Source: DTU019 sp050949825
GTDB lineage: Bacteria > Bacillota > Syntrophomonadia > Syntrophomonadales > Syntrophomonadaceae
Assembly (NCBI GenBank): GCA_050949825.1
Contig: JBMNGL010000007.1
Location: 310,001-374,000 of the forward strand
Direction of reading: 5' to 3'
Length of the DNA stretch: 64,000 nucleotides
This document shows, one piece after another, positions 18,501-26,430 of the stretch. The position numbers were made by a program, and so were the translations under genes. Within the stretch, counting starts at the first letter, position 1. Every line of letters begins with the position of its first letter. The notes under the pieces were generated by a model that worked only from the letters and a program-made list of their open reading frames with translations, did not search any database and was not told the origin of the DNA.

Positions 18501-19111
18501 GTGCAGTAGATATCGGCGCTATTGAGGAATCCCAGGCCTTGCAGGACAAATTGGGCTTTATTGAACAACAGTTTCGGGATTTGGAACAAGCCCGTTCAGC
18601 ATTGTTGGATTTGCTCAAAGATACCGAACGTCTTATGGTGCGAGATTTCAAGCAATTTATGATCCAGGCCAATCAGAGCTTTGCGCAGACCTTTAAACAG
18701 ATGTTCAATGGTGGTGAGGGGCGCCTCATTACTGAAGCGGGGACCGGGAGCCTGGAGATGGGGGTGGATATTGAAGTGAAGATTCCCGGCAAACGGGTGC
18801 AATCCCTGCACCTGTTGTCAGGAGGAGAGCGTGCCCTGACCTGTATTGCCTTTTTATTTGCTTTGATTCGCCTCAAACCTGTGCCATTTTGCCTGCTGGA
18901 TGAGATTGATGCTTCTTTGGATGAAACCAACCTGTTGCGCTTTACGGCATTTTTGCAGGGCATGAGCCAGGAAACGCAATTTATCGTGATCACCCATCGC
19001 CAGACTACCATTGAATGCGGCAACACCATTTATGGCGTTACCATGGCAGAAAAGGGGATCAGCGGGGTATATACCCTGGCTCTGGAGGAAGTTCCTCATA
19101 AAGCCGGATAA
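15533..19111 (+). CDS. smc: chromosome segregation ATPase SMC
   Basis: SMC dimers with ScpAB compact and organise the chromosome. The 1192-residue product has an N-terminal ATPase half with Walker A GPNGCGKSN (about residue 33), and long coiled coils rich in Gln and Glu. A hinge spans about residues 500-670. The C-terminal half has the signature LSGGERAL (about 1095) and Walker B CLLDEIDASLDE (about 1120). The GTG at 15533 is preferred over the ATG at 15518, because GGAGG sits 7 bases before it and the protein then begins YLKRVDIKGFKSF as in other SMCs. It is followed 34 bases later by ftsY, the classical order. Confidence 0.97.
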   Translation: MYLKRVDIKGFKSFAESTTIHFEPGINVVVGPNGCGKSNVVDAVRWVLGENNIRNLRGQKGEDIIFCGTDSKRAHGMATVEMLIDNGDGFLPLEYEELNLTRKLFRSGESEFSINRTRVRMKDIHDLLAGTGLGKKGYAIISQGELEQLLNAQSLDRRLILEEASGIIKYRQQREEVKRRLDGTAQDLTRLTDLLFELRQRSEELQHKAEKAQQYLEYKGQMEELEKILLAFDISRLEKERAARQSDLAEHSQTLSIRQEQCLICEEQIRKLEMEMDRLRLQEQKALQDQFDAEAHIAELRSALELTRERINNYQERVKAVQADAVKYSALLTKMERDLLFNREDYAQQQALCEELEEQCRQIIDVTCSLEQSISREAELFEAHKAQLFADTQEQSRVRNSIQEEEDNLHKSREKRVRLDTQREQLQQQIRQATEQKSQLLQEKAVLRLRLENLQGQIEVVEEAKTGTAQQLAEIENRIRQQQQQLSQQSSRLDSLKSMRESLSGYAPGVKAVIKWGQRGELVGILGIVGELLEVPPGLETAIEIAAGRSLENIVVKSSQDARQAIERLKMQRSGRVTFLPLDSLRYRQVPEEVLKKALDIEGVIGSADRLVQCLPQYRVVLEYLLGRILVVQNLHSGMRAFKQLSYPWTLVSLEGEVINASGAMTGGFAAERGPSRLQRRAEEKRVEKQLLKLQEQAHQLEQACGLARSDWEELNQKALDLKNDYMEHSLKSEWLEKQVEILNGDLPEYQLQYEQIGAEIGLLEQEAETIQRTMATLHDHWQALQHQQDSDSRQLENQKEALTRMRQNMEVYRERSLSHHEQLEMRKRELENSHKNLLQFEAVQKSYQQSCQEAKELLARLEKENESESQKMSILEQQISAQSLLLKSRRDDLAMLKSSGEDAGNRMQELRESLLPMREKIQGLEQGIRNHELHLARLEVELSNLHIQWQQRHGAAQSAQIDVRGIKGTDLRQMKQRLGMLKEEMETLGAVDIGAIEESQALQDKLGFIEQQFRDLEQARSALLDLLKDTERLMVRDFKQFMIQANQSFAQTFKQMFNGGEGRLITEAGTGSLEMGVDIEVKIPGKRVQSLHLLSGGERALTCIAFLFALIRLKPVPFCLLDEIDASLDETNLLRFTAFLQGMSQETQFIVITHRQTTIECGNTIYGVTMAEKGISGVYTLALEEVPHKAG

Positions 19112-19145
19112 GCATGATAAAGCTGTATAGTGAAAGGATGAAACC

Positions 19146-20288
19146 ATGTCGTTTTTCAATCGTAAAAAGAACAACCTGTCCGCTGAGACGGCTTCAGCCC
19201 CGAAAGATGCGGAAAAGCTTCCTGAAGACCCCGGGCCGGAAAAGAACGGCTTGTTGAACCGGATCAACCCCTTCACCAAAAAGGATTCTCCGTCTAAAGC
19301 CATAGCCGGTGATGATGGGGATACAAAGATTGATAATGAGTCCGTTAAGGAGGATAATGGCGCTAAGATCCACACCAATTTTTTGGATAAAATCAAGCAA
19401 GGTTTGAGTAAGACACGGGAGAACCTGGCTGGGAAGATTCAGGAATTGGTTAAGAATACCCGCAAGTTGGATGATGACTTCTGGGAAGAACTGGAGGAGA
19501 TCCTTATACAGGCTGATGTGGGCATGTCAACCTCAGTCGAATTGGTGGAGAAGATCAGACAGACCGCCAAAAAGCAGCATATCAATGATGCCGATGAGGT
19601 CCTGGGATTAATTCGTGAAGAGGTGGCTTTGCTGCTGCAAAACGCATCACCGCTGAATCTGCAGGGCACAAAACCTGTTATAATAATGGTTGTTGGTGTT
19701 AACGGTGCCGGCAAAACAACGTCCATTGCCAAGCTGGCTCACCGCTTCAAACAGCAGGATTTTAGCGTCATTCTGGCAGCGGCAGATACCTTTCGGGCGG
19801 CGGCCATTGATCAACTGCAAATTTGGGCTGATCGAGTCGGGGTGGAACTAATCAAACATCAGGAGGGATCAGATCCAGGCGCAGTAGTATATGACGCCAT
19901 AAATGCAGCTCGGGCGCGTCAGGCGGATATTCTCATCATAGATACCGCAGGCCGCTTGCAGAATAAAACCAATTTAATGAAAGAGTTGGCCAAGGTAAGA
20001 AAGATTATTGAGAGGGAAATTGGGCACCAACCCCAGGAGGTCTTGTTGGTTCTGGATGCAACCACCGGTCAAAACGCCATCAGCCAGGCCCGTATCTTTC
20101 AGGAGGCCACCGGTGTATCCGGTATTATACTCACCAAGCTGGATGGTACGGCCAAAGGTGGTATTGTTCTGGCTATTGCCAGCGAATTGGAAATGCCGGT
20201 CAAATTGATTGGCATCGGTGAAACCCTGGATGATTTAAGGGACTTTGATCCGCTATTATTTGCCCAGGCCCTGTTTGACAAGTCGTAA
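19146..20288 (+). CDS. ftsY: signal recognition particle receptor FtsY
   Basis: FtsY is the SRP receptor GTPase that delivers nascent membrane proteins to SecYEG. The product is 380 residues. The first 85 form an acidic, low-complexity A region, then come the N domain helices and the G domain with P-loop GVNGAGKTT (184-192). The DTAGR motif and the TKLDGTAKGG motif confirm the SRP GTPase family. ffh is not adjacent, which differs from Bacillus. mtnP begins only 27 bases later, so the MTA operon may share transcripts with smc-ftsY. Confidence 0.97.
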   Translation: MSFFNRKKNNLSAETASAPKDAEKLPEDPGPEKNGLLNRINPFTKKDSPSKAIAGDDGDTKIDNESVKEDNGAKIHTNFLDKIKQGLSKTRENLAGKIQELVKNTRKLDDDFWEELEEILIQADVGMSTSVELVEKIRQTAKKQHINDADEVLGLIREEVALLLQNASPLNLQGTKPVIIMVVGVNGAGKTTSIAKLAHRFKQQDFSVILAAADTFRAAAIDQLQIWADRVGVELIKHQEGSDPGAVVYDAINAARARQADILIIDTAGRLQNKTNLMKELAKVRKIIEREIGHQPQEVLLVLDATTGQNAISQARIFQEATGVSGIILTKLDGTAKGGIVLAIASELEMPVKLIGIGETLDDLRDFDPLLFAQALFDKS

Positions 20289-20315
20289 TAAATCTACCTA
20301 GAGGAGGTATGTCAA

Positions 20316-21110
20316 TTGATTAAAGCTGCGATAATAGGGGGAACCGGCATTTATAATCCGGATTCATTGGAGAATCGGCGTGAGGTATGGCAGGAAACCA
20401 AATACGGCAGGGTTGCAATAACCCTGGGCAGCTATAAAGGGGTGGAGCTGGCCTTTATACCCAGACACGGGGCCAAACACAGCGTCCCCCCCCACCTGGT
20501 TAACTACCGCGCCAATATTTTGGCATTATATAAACTTGGGGTCAAAAACATTTTAGCCACAGCCGCAGTGGGCTCGCTGAATTATGAATTTAAACCGGGG
20601 TACTTTGTTCTGGTTGACCAGTTTCTGGACTTCACCAAATCCCGTCCCAGCACCTTTTATGAAGGAGGGGACATGGGCGTGGTGCACTGCGACATGACCG
20701 TGCCCTACTGTCCGGAATTGCGCCAGGCCATTATGGAAGCAGCGGCCAGCCTGCAGTATGAAGTCACCAATGGCGGAGTATATGTATGTTCAGAGGGGCC
20801 GCGCTTTGAGACGGCGGCGGAGATTTCCATATTCAAGCTGCTGGGTGGGGATGTAGTAGGCATGACCAGTGTCCCGGAGGTTTGCCTGGCTCGGGAATTG
20901 GGTATGTGCTACGCCACTGTAGCTACCATAACCAACTTCGCGGCCGGGATTTCTCCCAGTATTTTGACGCATAGTGAGGTATACGAGGTGATGAAGAAAA
21001 ACACCGCCTGTGTACGCCAGTTATTGTTGGAAAGCACCCTGTTTATCAAGGATGCGAAAGGCCAATGCGACTGCCCCCGCATCCTGGATGAGATTGAGGT
21101 CAGGTTATGA
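20316..21110 (+). CDS. mtnP: MTAP-family phosphorylase, probably methylthioinosine/6-oxopurine specific
   Basis: The 264-residue protein belongs to the purine nucleoside phosphorylase / MTA phosphorylase family. It shows GGTGIYN (8-14), the phosphate-site segment PRHG (about 49), EGPRFETAAE and GMTSVPE. The purine-binding loop reads ITNFAAGIS, with Asn at about 207. From family knowledge, adenine-specific MTA phosphorylases have Asp in this loop, while 6-oxopurine enzymes have Asn. This points to methylthioinosine or inosine rather than MTA. An MTA/SAH deaminase in the same operon would supply methylthioinosine. The start is TTG, 9 bases after GAGGAGG. It overlaps mtnA by 4 bases. Confidence 0.85.
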   Translation: MIKAAIIGGTGIYNPDSLENRREVWQETKYGRVAITLGSYKGVELAFIPRHGAKHSVPPHLVNYRANILALYKLGVKNILATAAVGSLNYEFKPGYFVLVDQFLDFTKSRPSTFYEGGDMGVVHCDMTVPYCPELRQAIMEAAASLQYEVTNGGVYVCSEGPRFETAAEISIFKLLGGDVVGMTSVPEVCLARELGMCYATVATITNFAAGISPSILTHSEVYEVMKKNTACVRQLLLESTLFIKDAKGQCDCPRILDEIEVRL

Positions 21111-22144
21111 TTTGTACGGTTCGTTTTGCCGATGATACGGTCGAGATCCTGGACCAGAGTCAATTACCGCAGCAGGTGGTTTTTGAGCGCTGTCAGACTG
21201 CTGAGGAGGTGGCAGCAGCAATACGCCTGCTCAAGGTGCGCGGCGCTCCTCTAATCGGTGTGGTGGCGGCTTTTGGTCTGGCCCTGGCAATGCGCCAATA
21301 TAAAGGGCCCCAGGATGCCATGGACGATTATTTTTACGCTGCCAGGGATTTGCTGGCTTCGACTCGGCCCACCGCGGTTAATCTCTTCTGGGCTTTGCAG
21401 CGCATGGAAAAAATATACCGTCGGCATAATCGGGAAACACCTGATAAGGTAGCCGCAATATTGCTTAAAGAAGCCCGCGATATGTATGACGAGGATATTG
21501 CCATTAATAAGGCCATTGGTGAAAATGGGCAGGCCTTATTGCCGGCCGGGGTTCAGGTCATGACCATCTGTAATGCCGGCACCCTGGCCACCTGCGGCTA
21601 TGGTACGGCACTGGGAGTAATCCGCTCTGCAGCCCGGCGTGGCAAAATTAAGATGGTATGGGCTTGTGAAACCCGCCCGGTTTTACAGGGGGCACGTTTA
21701 ACAGTGTGGGAACTCATGCAGGACCAGATTCCTGTAACCTTAATCACTGATAGTATGGCCGGCTATACTATGAAATTGGGGCATGTGGATGCTGTGATCG
21801 TTGGCGCTGATCGCATTGCCGCAAATGGTGATACGGCCAATAAAATCGGCACATTTTCCCTGGCGGTTCTGGCCCAATACCATAACATTCCATTTTATAT
21901 AGCGGCGCCATCATCTACGGTTGATATCAGTCTGGCCAATGGAGATGCCATTACCATTGAAGAACGCCACCCGGATGAGGTTAGACGTATTTCTGCCACC
22001 TGCCTGACGGTTCCTGAGGTTAAGGTGTTTAATCCCGCCTTCGATGTTACTCCCCAGCATCTGATTACCGGCATAATAACCGAAGGGGGCGTTATTACCG
22101 CCCCGTTTAAAGAAGGATTACTAAAGCTTTGTGAAAGGCGGTGA
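21107..22144 (+). CDS. mtnA: S-methyl-5-thioribose-1-phosphate isomerase
   Basis: MtnA converts methylthioribose-1-phosphate to methylthioribulose-1-phosphate. The 345-residue product has the eIF2B-related fold with the family blocks KVRGAPLIGVVAAFG, TRPTAVNLFWAL and NAGTLATCGYGTALG. The catalytic Cys (about 155, in ICNAG) and the catalytic Asp (about 235, in GADRIAANGD) are both in place. It overlaps mtnP by an ATGA junction. Its product is the substrate expected for the class II aldolase encoded next. Confidence 0.95.
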   Translation: MICTVRFADDTVEILDQSQLPQQVVFERCQTAEEVAAAIRLLKVRGAPLIGVVAAFGLALAMRQYKGPQDAMDDYFYAARDLLASTRPTAVNLFWALQRMEKIYRRHNRETPDKVAAILLKEARDMYDEDIAINKAIGENGQALLPAGVQVMTICNAGTLATCGYGTALGVIRSAARRGKIKMVWACETRPVLQGARLTVWELMQDQIPVTLITDSMAGYTMKLGHVDAVIVGADRIAANGDTANKIGTFSLAVLAQYHNIPFYIAAPSSTVDISLANGDAITIEERHPDEVRRISATCLTVPEVKVFNPAFDVTPQHLITGIITEGGVITAPFKEGLLKLCERR

Positions 22145-22148
22145 GGGT

Positions 22149-22805
22149 ATGTCAAGCTGCAGGGAAGAGAGGCGTCAGGTGCTTAATGCAGCGCGGGAGA
22201 TCTCCAGCAGTGGGATGGTTATCGGAACATGGGGCAATGTGAGTGCTCGTGCTGCAGAAGTGGATGGGTTTGTTATCACCCCCAGCGGGATGGACTATGC
22301 GAGCCTGTCTGAAGATGACATGGTGCTGGTAGACTATCACCGCCAGGTACGGGAAGGCCGCTATCGTCCCTCAGCGGAAACGCCCATGCATTTATCCATA
22401 TACCTGGCCAGGCCGGATGTGCAGGCCATCGTCCATGTTCACAGCCCGTTTGCTACAGCCTTTGCCGTAGCCGGGCTTACTATCCCGGTGCTGTTAGAGG
22501 AAACCGCCCAGGCTGTTGGCCATGAGATTGAGGTTGTGCCCTACGCCCGGTGCGGCACCCGCACCCTGGCCGAGTACACCGTCAATACTTTGGGAGCTAC
22601 CGGCTGTGCCGCTTTACTGGCCAACCACGGCCTGGTTGGTGTCGGGGACAGTATGGCCGCGGCCTTAAAGGTCTGCTACGTGGTGGAGCAGACTGCACAG
22701 GTGGGGATATATGCCCGTATGCTGGGCGGCCCCCTGCAGGGTTTGGCTGATCATGATGTACAGCAGCTTCATGAGGGCTTTAAAAAGTATGGTCAAAAGA
22801 AATAG
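22149..22805 (+). CDS. class II aldolase/adducin family protein, candidate methylthioribulose-1-phosphate aldolase
   Basis: The 218-residue protein is a zinc-dependent class II aldolase of the fuculose/ribulose-phosphate type. The catalytic Glu is in SAETPMHLSIY (about residue 77). Zinc ligands are the HVH pair (about 96 and 98) and the His of ANHG (about 160). GNVSARAAEVDGFVITPSG is the phosphate-binding N-terminal region. MtnB dehydratases share this fold, so a dehydratase role cannot be excluded. No mtnC, mtnD or mtnK accompanies it, which favours an aldolase giving DHAP and methylthioacetaldehyde, as in the DHAP shunt. The start may be GTG 22131 or ATG 22149; the latter follows GGTGAGGG closely. 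Confidence 0.8.
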   Translation: MSSCREERRQVLNAAREISSSGMVIGTWGNVSARAAEVDGFVITPSGMDYASLSEDDMVLVDYHRQVREGRYRPSAETPMHLSIYLARPDVQAIVHVHSPFATAFAVAGLTIPVLLEETAQAVGHEIEVVPYARCGTRTLAEYTVNTLGATGCAALLANHGLVGVGDSMAAALKVCYVVEQTAQVGIYARMLGGPLQGLADHDVQQLHEGFKKYGQKK

Positions 22806-22877
22806 GCCTCGTATAGATATCAAAGCAAATTTTTAAGGAAAAACCATCCGCCGGGTAACTGAAAAGGAGGGAATTCC

Positions 22878-24170
22878 ATGCCGATTTTAATTGAGAATAT
22901 TGCTATTATCCCCATGAGCGGGGCAGACAGCTACATAGAAAATGGATACCTCATCATCAGAGATGATCACATAGAGCAGCTAGGTGCCGGACCAGCCCCA
23001 CCCGGCAGCTACGATAAAATCATCAATGGCCGGGATCAGGTGCTGCTCCCGGGGTTGATTAATACCCATACGCATGCTGCTATGACGCTGCTGAGAGGTT
23101 ATGCCGATGACCTGCCCCTGATGGAGTGGCTTTCCACCAAGATATGGCCGCTGGAAGCCAAACTAAACGGGGATGACATCTATTGGGGCACCATGCTGGC
23201 CATTGTGGAAATGATTAAGTCCGGTACCACTACCTTTAACGATATGTACTTTTTTATGAGCCGGGCTGCTGAGGCGGTAGAAGCATCAGGGATGCGGGCA
23301 GTTTTGAGCCGGGGCATGATCGGTGTATCACCCGATAGTCAGCTGGCCCTTGAAGACAGCCGCCAACTGGTAGGGCAGTGGCATGGAGCTGCCGGAGATC
23401 GGATTCGCTTTGCTCTGGGGCCGCATGCCCCCTATACCTGTCCCCCTGATTACCTGAAACAGGTGGTGGCTCTGGCAGAAGAGCTGCAAGTGGGGCTGCA
23501 TATCCACATTGCCGAAACCCGGCAGGAAGTAGAAGACATTATAAATCAGTATGGGGTTTCTCCAGTGCAATTGATGCTGGAAAGCGGGGTTTTCAGTCGC
23601 CCCACGCTGGCCGCCCATTGCGTGCATCTCAGTGCGGATGATATCGCAATCCTCAAGCAGTATAAGGTCGGTGTAGCCCATAACCCTGAAAGCAACATGA
23701 AGCTGGCTAGCGGCATCGCTCCGGTTCCAACCCTGCTCAAGGCCGGTATCAATGTTGGCTTGGGTACGGACGGTGCTTCCAGCAACAATAATCTGGATAT
23801 GATTCAGGAGATGCGCAGCTGTGCCTTGCTTCATAAGGTAGGGAGTATGGACCCTACCGTAATACCCGCTTACCAGGCCCTGGAGATGGGCACCATTCAG
23901 GGAGCCCGGGCCCTGGGATGGGGGGACCGGATAGGGATGCTAAAAGCCGGATACAAGGCAGACATGATTATTATGAATCTGACCGAGGCCAATATGATAC
24001 CGCGTTATGACATCCTGGCCAACATCATATATTCTGCCCAGGCTGCGGATGTTGACACGGTTATTATTAATGGTAAGATTGTAATGGAAAACCGCCACAT
24101 GACACTTATTGATGAGCGAGAGGTTTTAGACCGCTGCAAGGCGATTGGCCGCGATTTGGTAAGTCGATGA
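22878..24170 (+). CDS. mtaD: 5-methylthioadenosine/S-adenosylhomocysteine deaminase
   Basis: This 430-residue amidohydrolase would deaminate MTA to methylthioinosine, or SAH to S-inosylhomocysteine. Metal-binding motifs are present: the N-terminal HTH (about residues 64-66, in LINTHTHAAM), the HIHIAET region, the CVHL His, and the LGTDGASSNN Asp. An AAAGGAGGG site lies 8 bases before the ATG. It follows the aldolase after 72 bases without an evident terminator, so it is probably in the mtnP operon. The order suggests MTA is deaminated before phosphorolysis. The family also contains related deaminases for other purines. Confidence 0.88.
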   Translation: MPILIENIAIIPMSGADSYIENGYLIIRDDHIEQLGAGPAPPGSYDKIINGRDQVLLPGLINTHTHAAMTLLRGYADDLPLMEWLSTKIWPLEAKLNGDDIYWGTMLAIVEMIKSGTTTFNDMYFFMSRAAEAVEASGMRAVLSRGMIGVSPDSQLALEDSRQLVGQWHGAAGDRIRFALGPHAPYTCPPDYLKQVVALAEELQVGLHIHIAETRQEVEDIINQYGVSPVQLMLESGVFSRPTLAAHCVHLSADDIAILKQYKVGVAHNPESNMKLASGIAPVPTLLKAGINVGLGTDGASSNNNLDMIQEMRSCALLHKVGSMDPTVIPAYQALEMGTIQGARALGWGDRIGMLKAGYKADMIIMNLTEANMIPRYDILANIIYSAQAADVDTVIINGKIVMENRHMTLIDEREVLDRCKAIGRDLVSR

Positions 24171-24200
24171 AATCACTACCTGATAGAAAGGGGTAGCCCA

Positions 24201-24707
24201 TTGGTTCCGGCAATTTCATTTGTAGGTCATCATAATAGCGGAAAGACCACACTTTTGGTAAAGGTTATCCGCCATTTAAGTTCTTGGAATATCAGCACGG
24301 TCGTTATTAAACACTCCCAGCATGGCTTTGATTTGCCAGCGGACAAGGATTCCGAGCGTTTATATCAAGCTGGTTCAAGACTGGTTTATGCCTCTTCACC
24401 CAGTATGTCATTGCGCTATCGCCGGGAGAACACGGAAAGGGATTTAAGTGATCTCTATATGGAGGTTAAAGGATATGCTGATCTGGTGATTACCGAAGGT
24501 TATAAAACCGGGCCTTATCCTAAAATTGAAGTGGTGCGACAGGCCACCGGAGATTTGCTGCCCAATCTGCCCCATCTAATTGCCCGCGTATCCGATCAAC
24601 CCATCAATGACCAGACACCTCTATTCAGCTTTGATCAGGACCTGGAAGTAGCCCGCTTCATAGTGGAACGCTTCCACCTTAACTGTGGTGCCAGGCACCA
24701 CAGTTAA
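24201..24707 (+). CDS. mobB: molybdopterin-guanine dinucleotide biosynthesis protein MobB
   Basis: MobB is a GTP-binding helper in forming the bis-MGD cofactor used by formate dehydrogenases. The 168-residue product begins with the P-loop GHHNSGKTT (residues 9-17), then the VIKHSQHGFD block and a Walker-B-like ADLVITEGYK. The start is TTG behind AAGGGG. It lies 30 bases after mtaD and faces the formate dehydrogenase operon, which needs this cofactor. Its last codons are part of a perfect hairpin that ends the gene. mobA is not adjacent. Confidence 0.93.
   Translation: MVPAISFVGHHNSGKTTLLVKVIRHLSSWNISTVVIKHSQHGFDLPADKDSERLYQAGSRLVYASSPSMSLRYRRENTERDLSDLYMEVKGYADLVITEGYKTGPYPKIEVVRQATGDLLPNLPHLIARVSDQPINDQTPLFSFDQDLEVARFIVERFHLNCGARHHS
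24679..24707. terminator. 12-bp hairpin inside the 3' end of mobB (convergent with fdhE)
   Basis: TTAACTGTGGTG (24679-24690) and CACCACAGTTAA (24696-24707) pair perfectly around CCAGG. The mobB stop codon is the end of the second arm. The T run is short, so termination is inferred from position between convergent genes. Confidence 0.6.
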
Positions 24708-24709
24708 AG

Positions 24710-25552
24710 TTATTCTACCGGCCAATCGTCGCTGTGATTGCTATAGCCCCTTTCTTCTGCCAACAGGTCTAAATAAACGGTACGGATGTTGGCGATAAAC
24801 AGATCGGTGGGTCTGCCGGTGGGGCGTTCATCATAGGTCTTTAAATAGCCTTTGCATTTATCGCAGGTATATAATTGATGGGACTCATCATTTTCAATTG
24901 AAATATAATTGATTTGACCAGGCTCATCCATGCCGCAGTGAATACACTCCAAATAGCGCGTTTCCCATTCGGTAAAACAACGATCACAGAACATAAAACG
25001 ACGTCCATCTTCAGCGCGCAAGCGGCTAAAATGGGATCTGCTGCCGCATACCGGGCAAATCGCAGGCAGGTGCCAGTTTTGGAAGGTGTTTTCCAATAAC
25101 TCACTCTGAAATTGGGCCGCATAAAGCCTGATAAAAGGCCTTATGGCATGATCCAGGACAAATATTAACAATTCGGCAGAGATGTTGAGCGTGTGCGCCA
25201 TTTCCTGAAAAAAAGCCAGATCCTGGTCTATTAATCTGCTTAGCAGCAGCGGGTAATCAAAATGGGGGGCGTTGCTCCTGATAACATCGACTGTCGCTAC
25301 AATGTCAGGACGCTGTTCGGACATAAAATCCAACAGGTTGGATAGCACCTCTTGATATTGAATGGGATCAATGCTCAACCCGTTTATGGATACCAGCGGA
25401 CGTCGGTGTTTGGCAAGCTGACGAAGGGCATCCGTTTTGGCAAAGCTTGTCACTGCCTGCAATTTAATCTGCTGCTCATTTTGCCAGGATTCCAGGCTGG
25501 AGAAAAACTCTAGATAACCGCTGGGCAACTGTACAGGTATTTTAGTTTGCAT
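24710..25552 (-). CDS. fdhE: formate dehydrogenase accessory protein FdhE
   Basis: FdhE is a rubredoxin-like iron-binding protein needed for assembly or activity of exported formate dehydrogenases. The 280-residue product has the typical Cys pairs: CPVCGSRSHF, CDRCFTEW, CIHCGM and CDKC. The N-terminal half is helical. An AGGAG site lies about 12 bases before the ATG. It is encoded downstream of the FDH structural genes on the same strand, but a strong terminator sits between fdnI and fdhE. FdhE is therefore either expressed by read-through or from a promoter in the 113-base gap. Confidence 0.92.
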   Translation of the reverse strand: MQTKIPVQLPSGYLEFFSSLESWQNEQQIKLQAVTSFAKTDALRQLAKHRRPLVSINGLSIDPIQYQEVLSNLLDFMSEQRPDIVATVDVIRSNAPHFDYPLLLSRLIDQDLAFFQEMAHTLNISAELLIFVLDHAIRPFIRLYAAQFQSELLENTFQNWHLPAICPVCGSRSHFSRLRAEDGRRFMFCDRCFTEWETRYLECIHCGMDEPGQINYISIENDESHQLYTCDKCKGYLKTYDERPTGRPTDLFIANIRTVYLDLLAEERGYSNHSDDWPVE

Positions 25553-25604
25553 CTCTATTCACTCCTTAATGATGGCCAGCAACAAAAAAATCTCATAGCA
25601 TTAG

Positions 25605-25642
25605 GATTGGTAAAAGAAAAGGGGGAGCAAGCCTCCCCCTTT
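25605..25642 (-). terminator. rho-independent terminator after the FDH structural genes
   Basis: On the minus strand AAAGGGGGAG and CTCCCCCTTT form a 10-bp stem with a 5-base loop. It is followed by TCTTTT. It lies 24 bases after the fdnI stop. Confidence 0.85.
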
Positions 25643-25665
25643 ATCTTCCATTAACCTTGCAAAAA

Positions 25666-26430
25666 TTATTCTGCTTCGGTCTTGGCTTTCTTGTTCTTCT
25701 CATCATCATAAAAGATGGGAATACCGAAAACGGTCTTTGTCCCAGGGCTGCCAGGGCCGGATTTGCTGCCGTAGGTTTCTTCATACCAGAGGGCATGATG
25801 ATGCTTGGCCCAATCTTCTCTAACCGTGCCTTTCCACATGCCCCAGAAGGACTCACCCGAACCGGGGTGGAAAGAACCCAGGTAGCCATGCATGCATACC
25901 ATTACGGTTGAAAAGATCATGGCCAGGTCATGGGTCGGATAGGCAACACGTACCAGACCGGCTGGGAAATAAGACGGAAACCACATGATATAGCCGCTTA
26001 TAACCAGGAGAAAAACCATTGTGGGGGTTACCATGGAATTGCCTTTTTCCCCTCCGTTAAACCGAGTCTGCGGTGGTACATTAACCTTGAATCCCAGGAA
26101 CTCCAGGGGAAACAAAGCTATAAATTTCAGGTCATTGATGCCGAAACGCATCAGGTCAACGATCCAGAGCAATACTCCTCTGAACCCAAACACCAACCCG
26201 AAGCCGATAAGAGCGGTCATGGTCAAAGCTGAAATCCTGTGCACCCAGCCGGCGCCTGCATAGCCGCCGAAGATGAATGCCAGCCAGTCGACGCCGTCCA
26301 GGAAAAGGATTAGGCCGGTGAACAGACAGAGCAGAAAGGTCACAGTATGTCCCCAGTGGGTAAACCGGGCCAACCAGGTAAATCTTTCCACACGAGGTAC
26401 ATCATCCCGGTATTCTGGAATCCATTGCAT
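25666..26430 (-). CDS. fdnI: formate dehydrogenase gamma subunit (cytochrome b)
   Basis: This 254-residue membrane subunit belongs to the FdnI/FdoI cytochrome b family, which passes formate electrons to the quinone pool or another membrane partner. Four hydrophobic segments are visible. Candidate haem-ligand His residues occur near the N terminus (RFTHWGH), in WVHRIS, in PTHDLAM and in CMHGYLG. The charged tail is rich in Lys and Glu. Its start overlaps the fdnH stop (TAATG), so translation is coupled. In the FDH-N architecture the subunit anchors an enzyme whose active site faces outward. Confidence 0.93.
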   Translation of the reverse strand: MQWIPEYRDDVPRVERFTWLARFTHWGHTVTFLLCLFTGLILFLDGVDWLAFIFGGYAGAGWVHRISALTMTALIGFGLVFGFRGVLLWIVDLMRFGINDLKFIALFPLEFLGFKVNVPPQTRFNGGEKGNSMVTPTMVFLLVISGYIMWFPSYFPAGLVRVAYPTHDLAMIFSTVMVCMHGYLGSFHPGSGESFWGMWKGTVREDWAKHHHALWYEETYGSKSGPGSPGTKTVFGIPIFYDDEKNKKAKTEAE

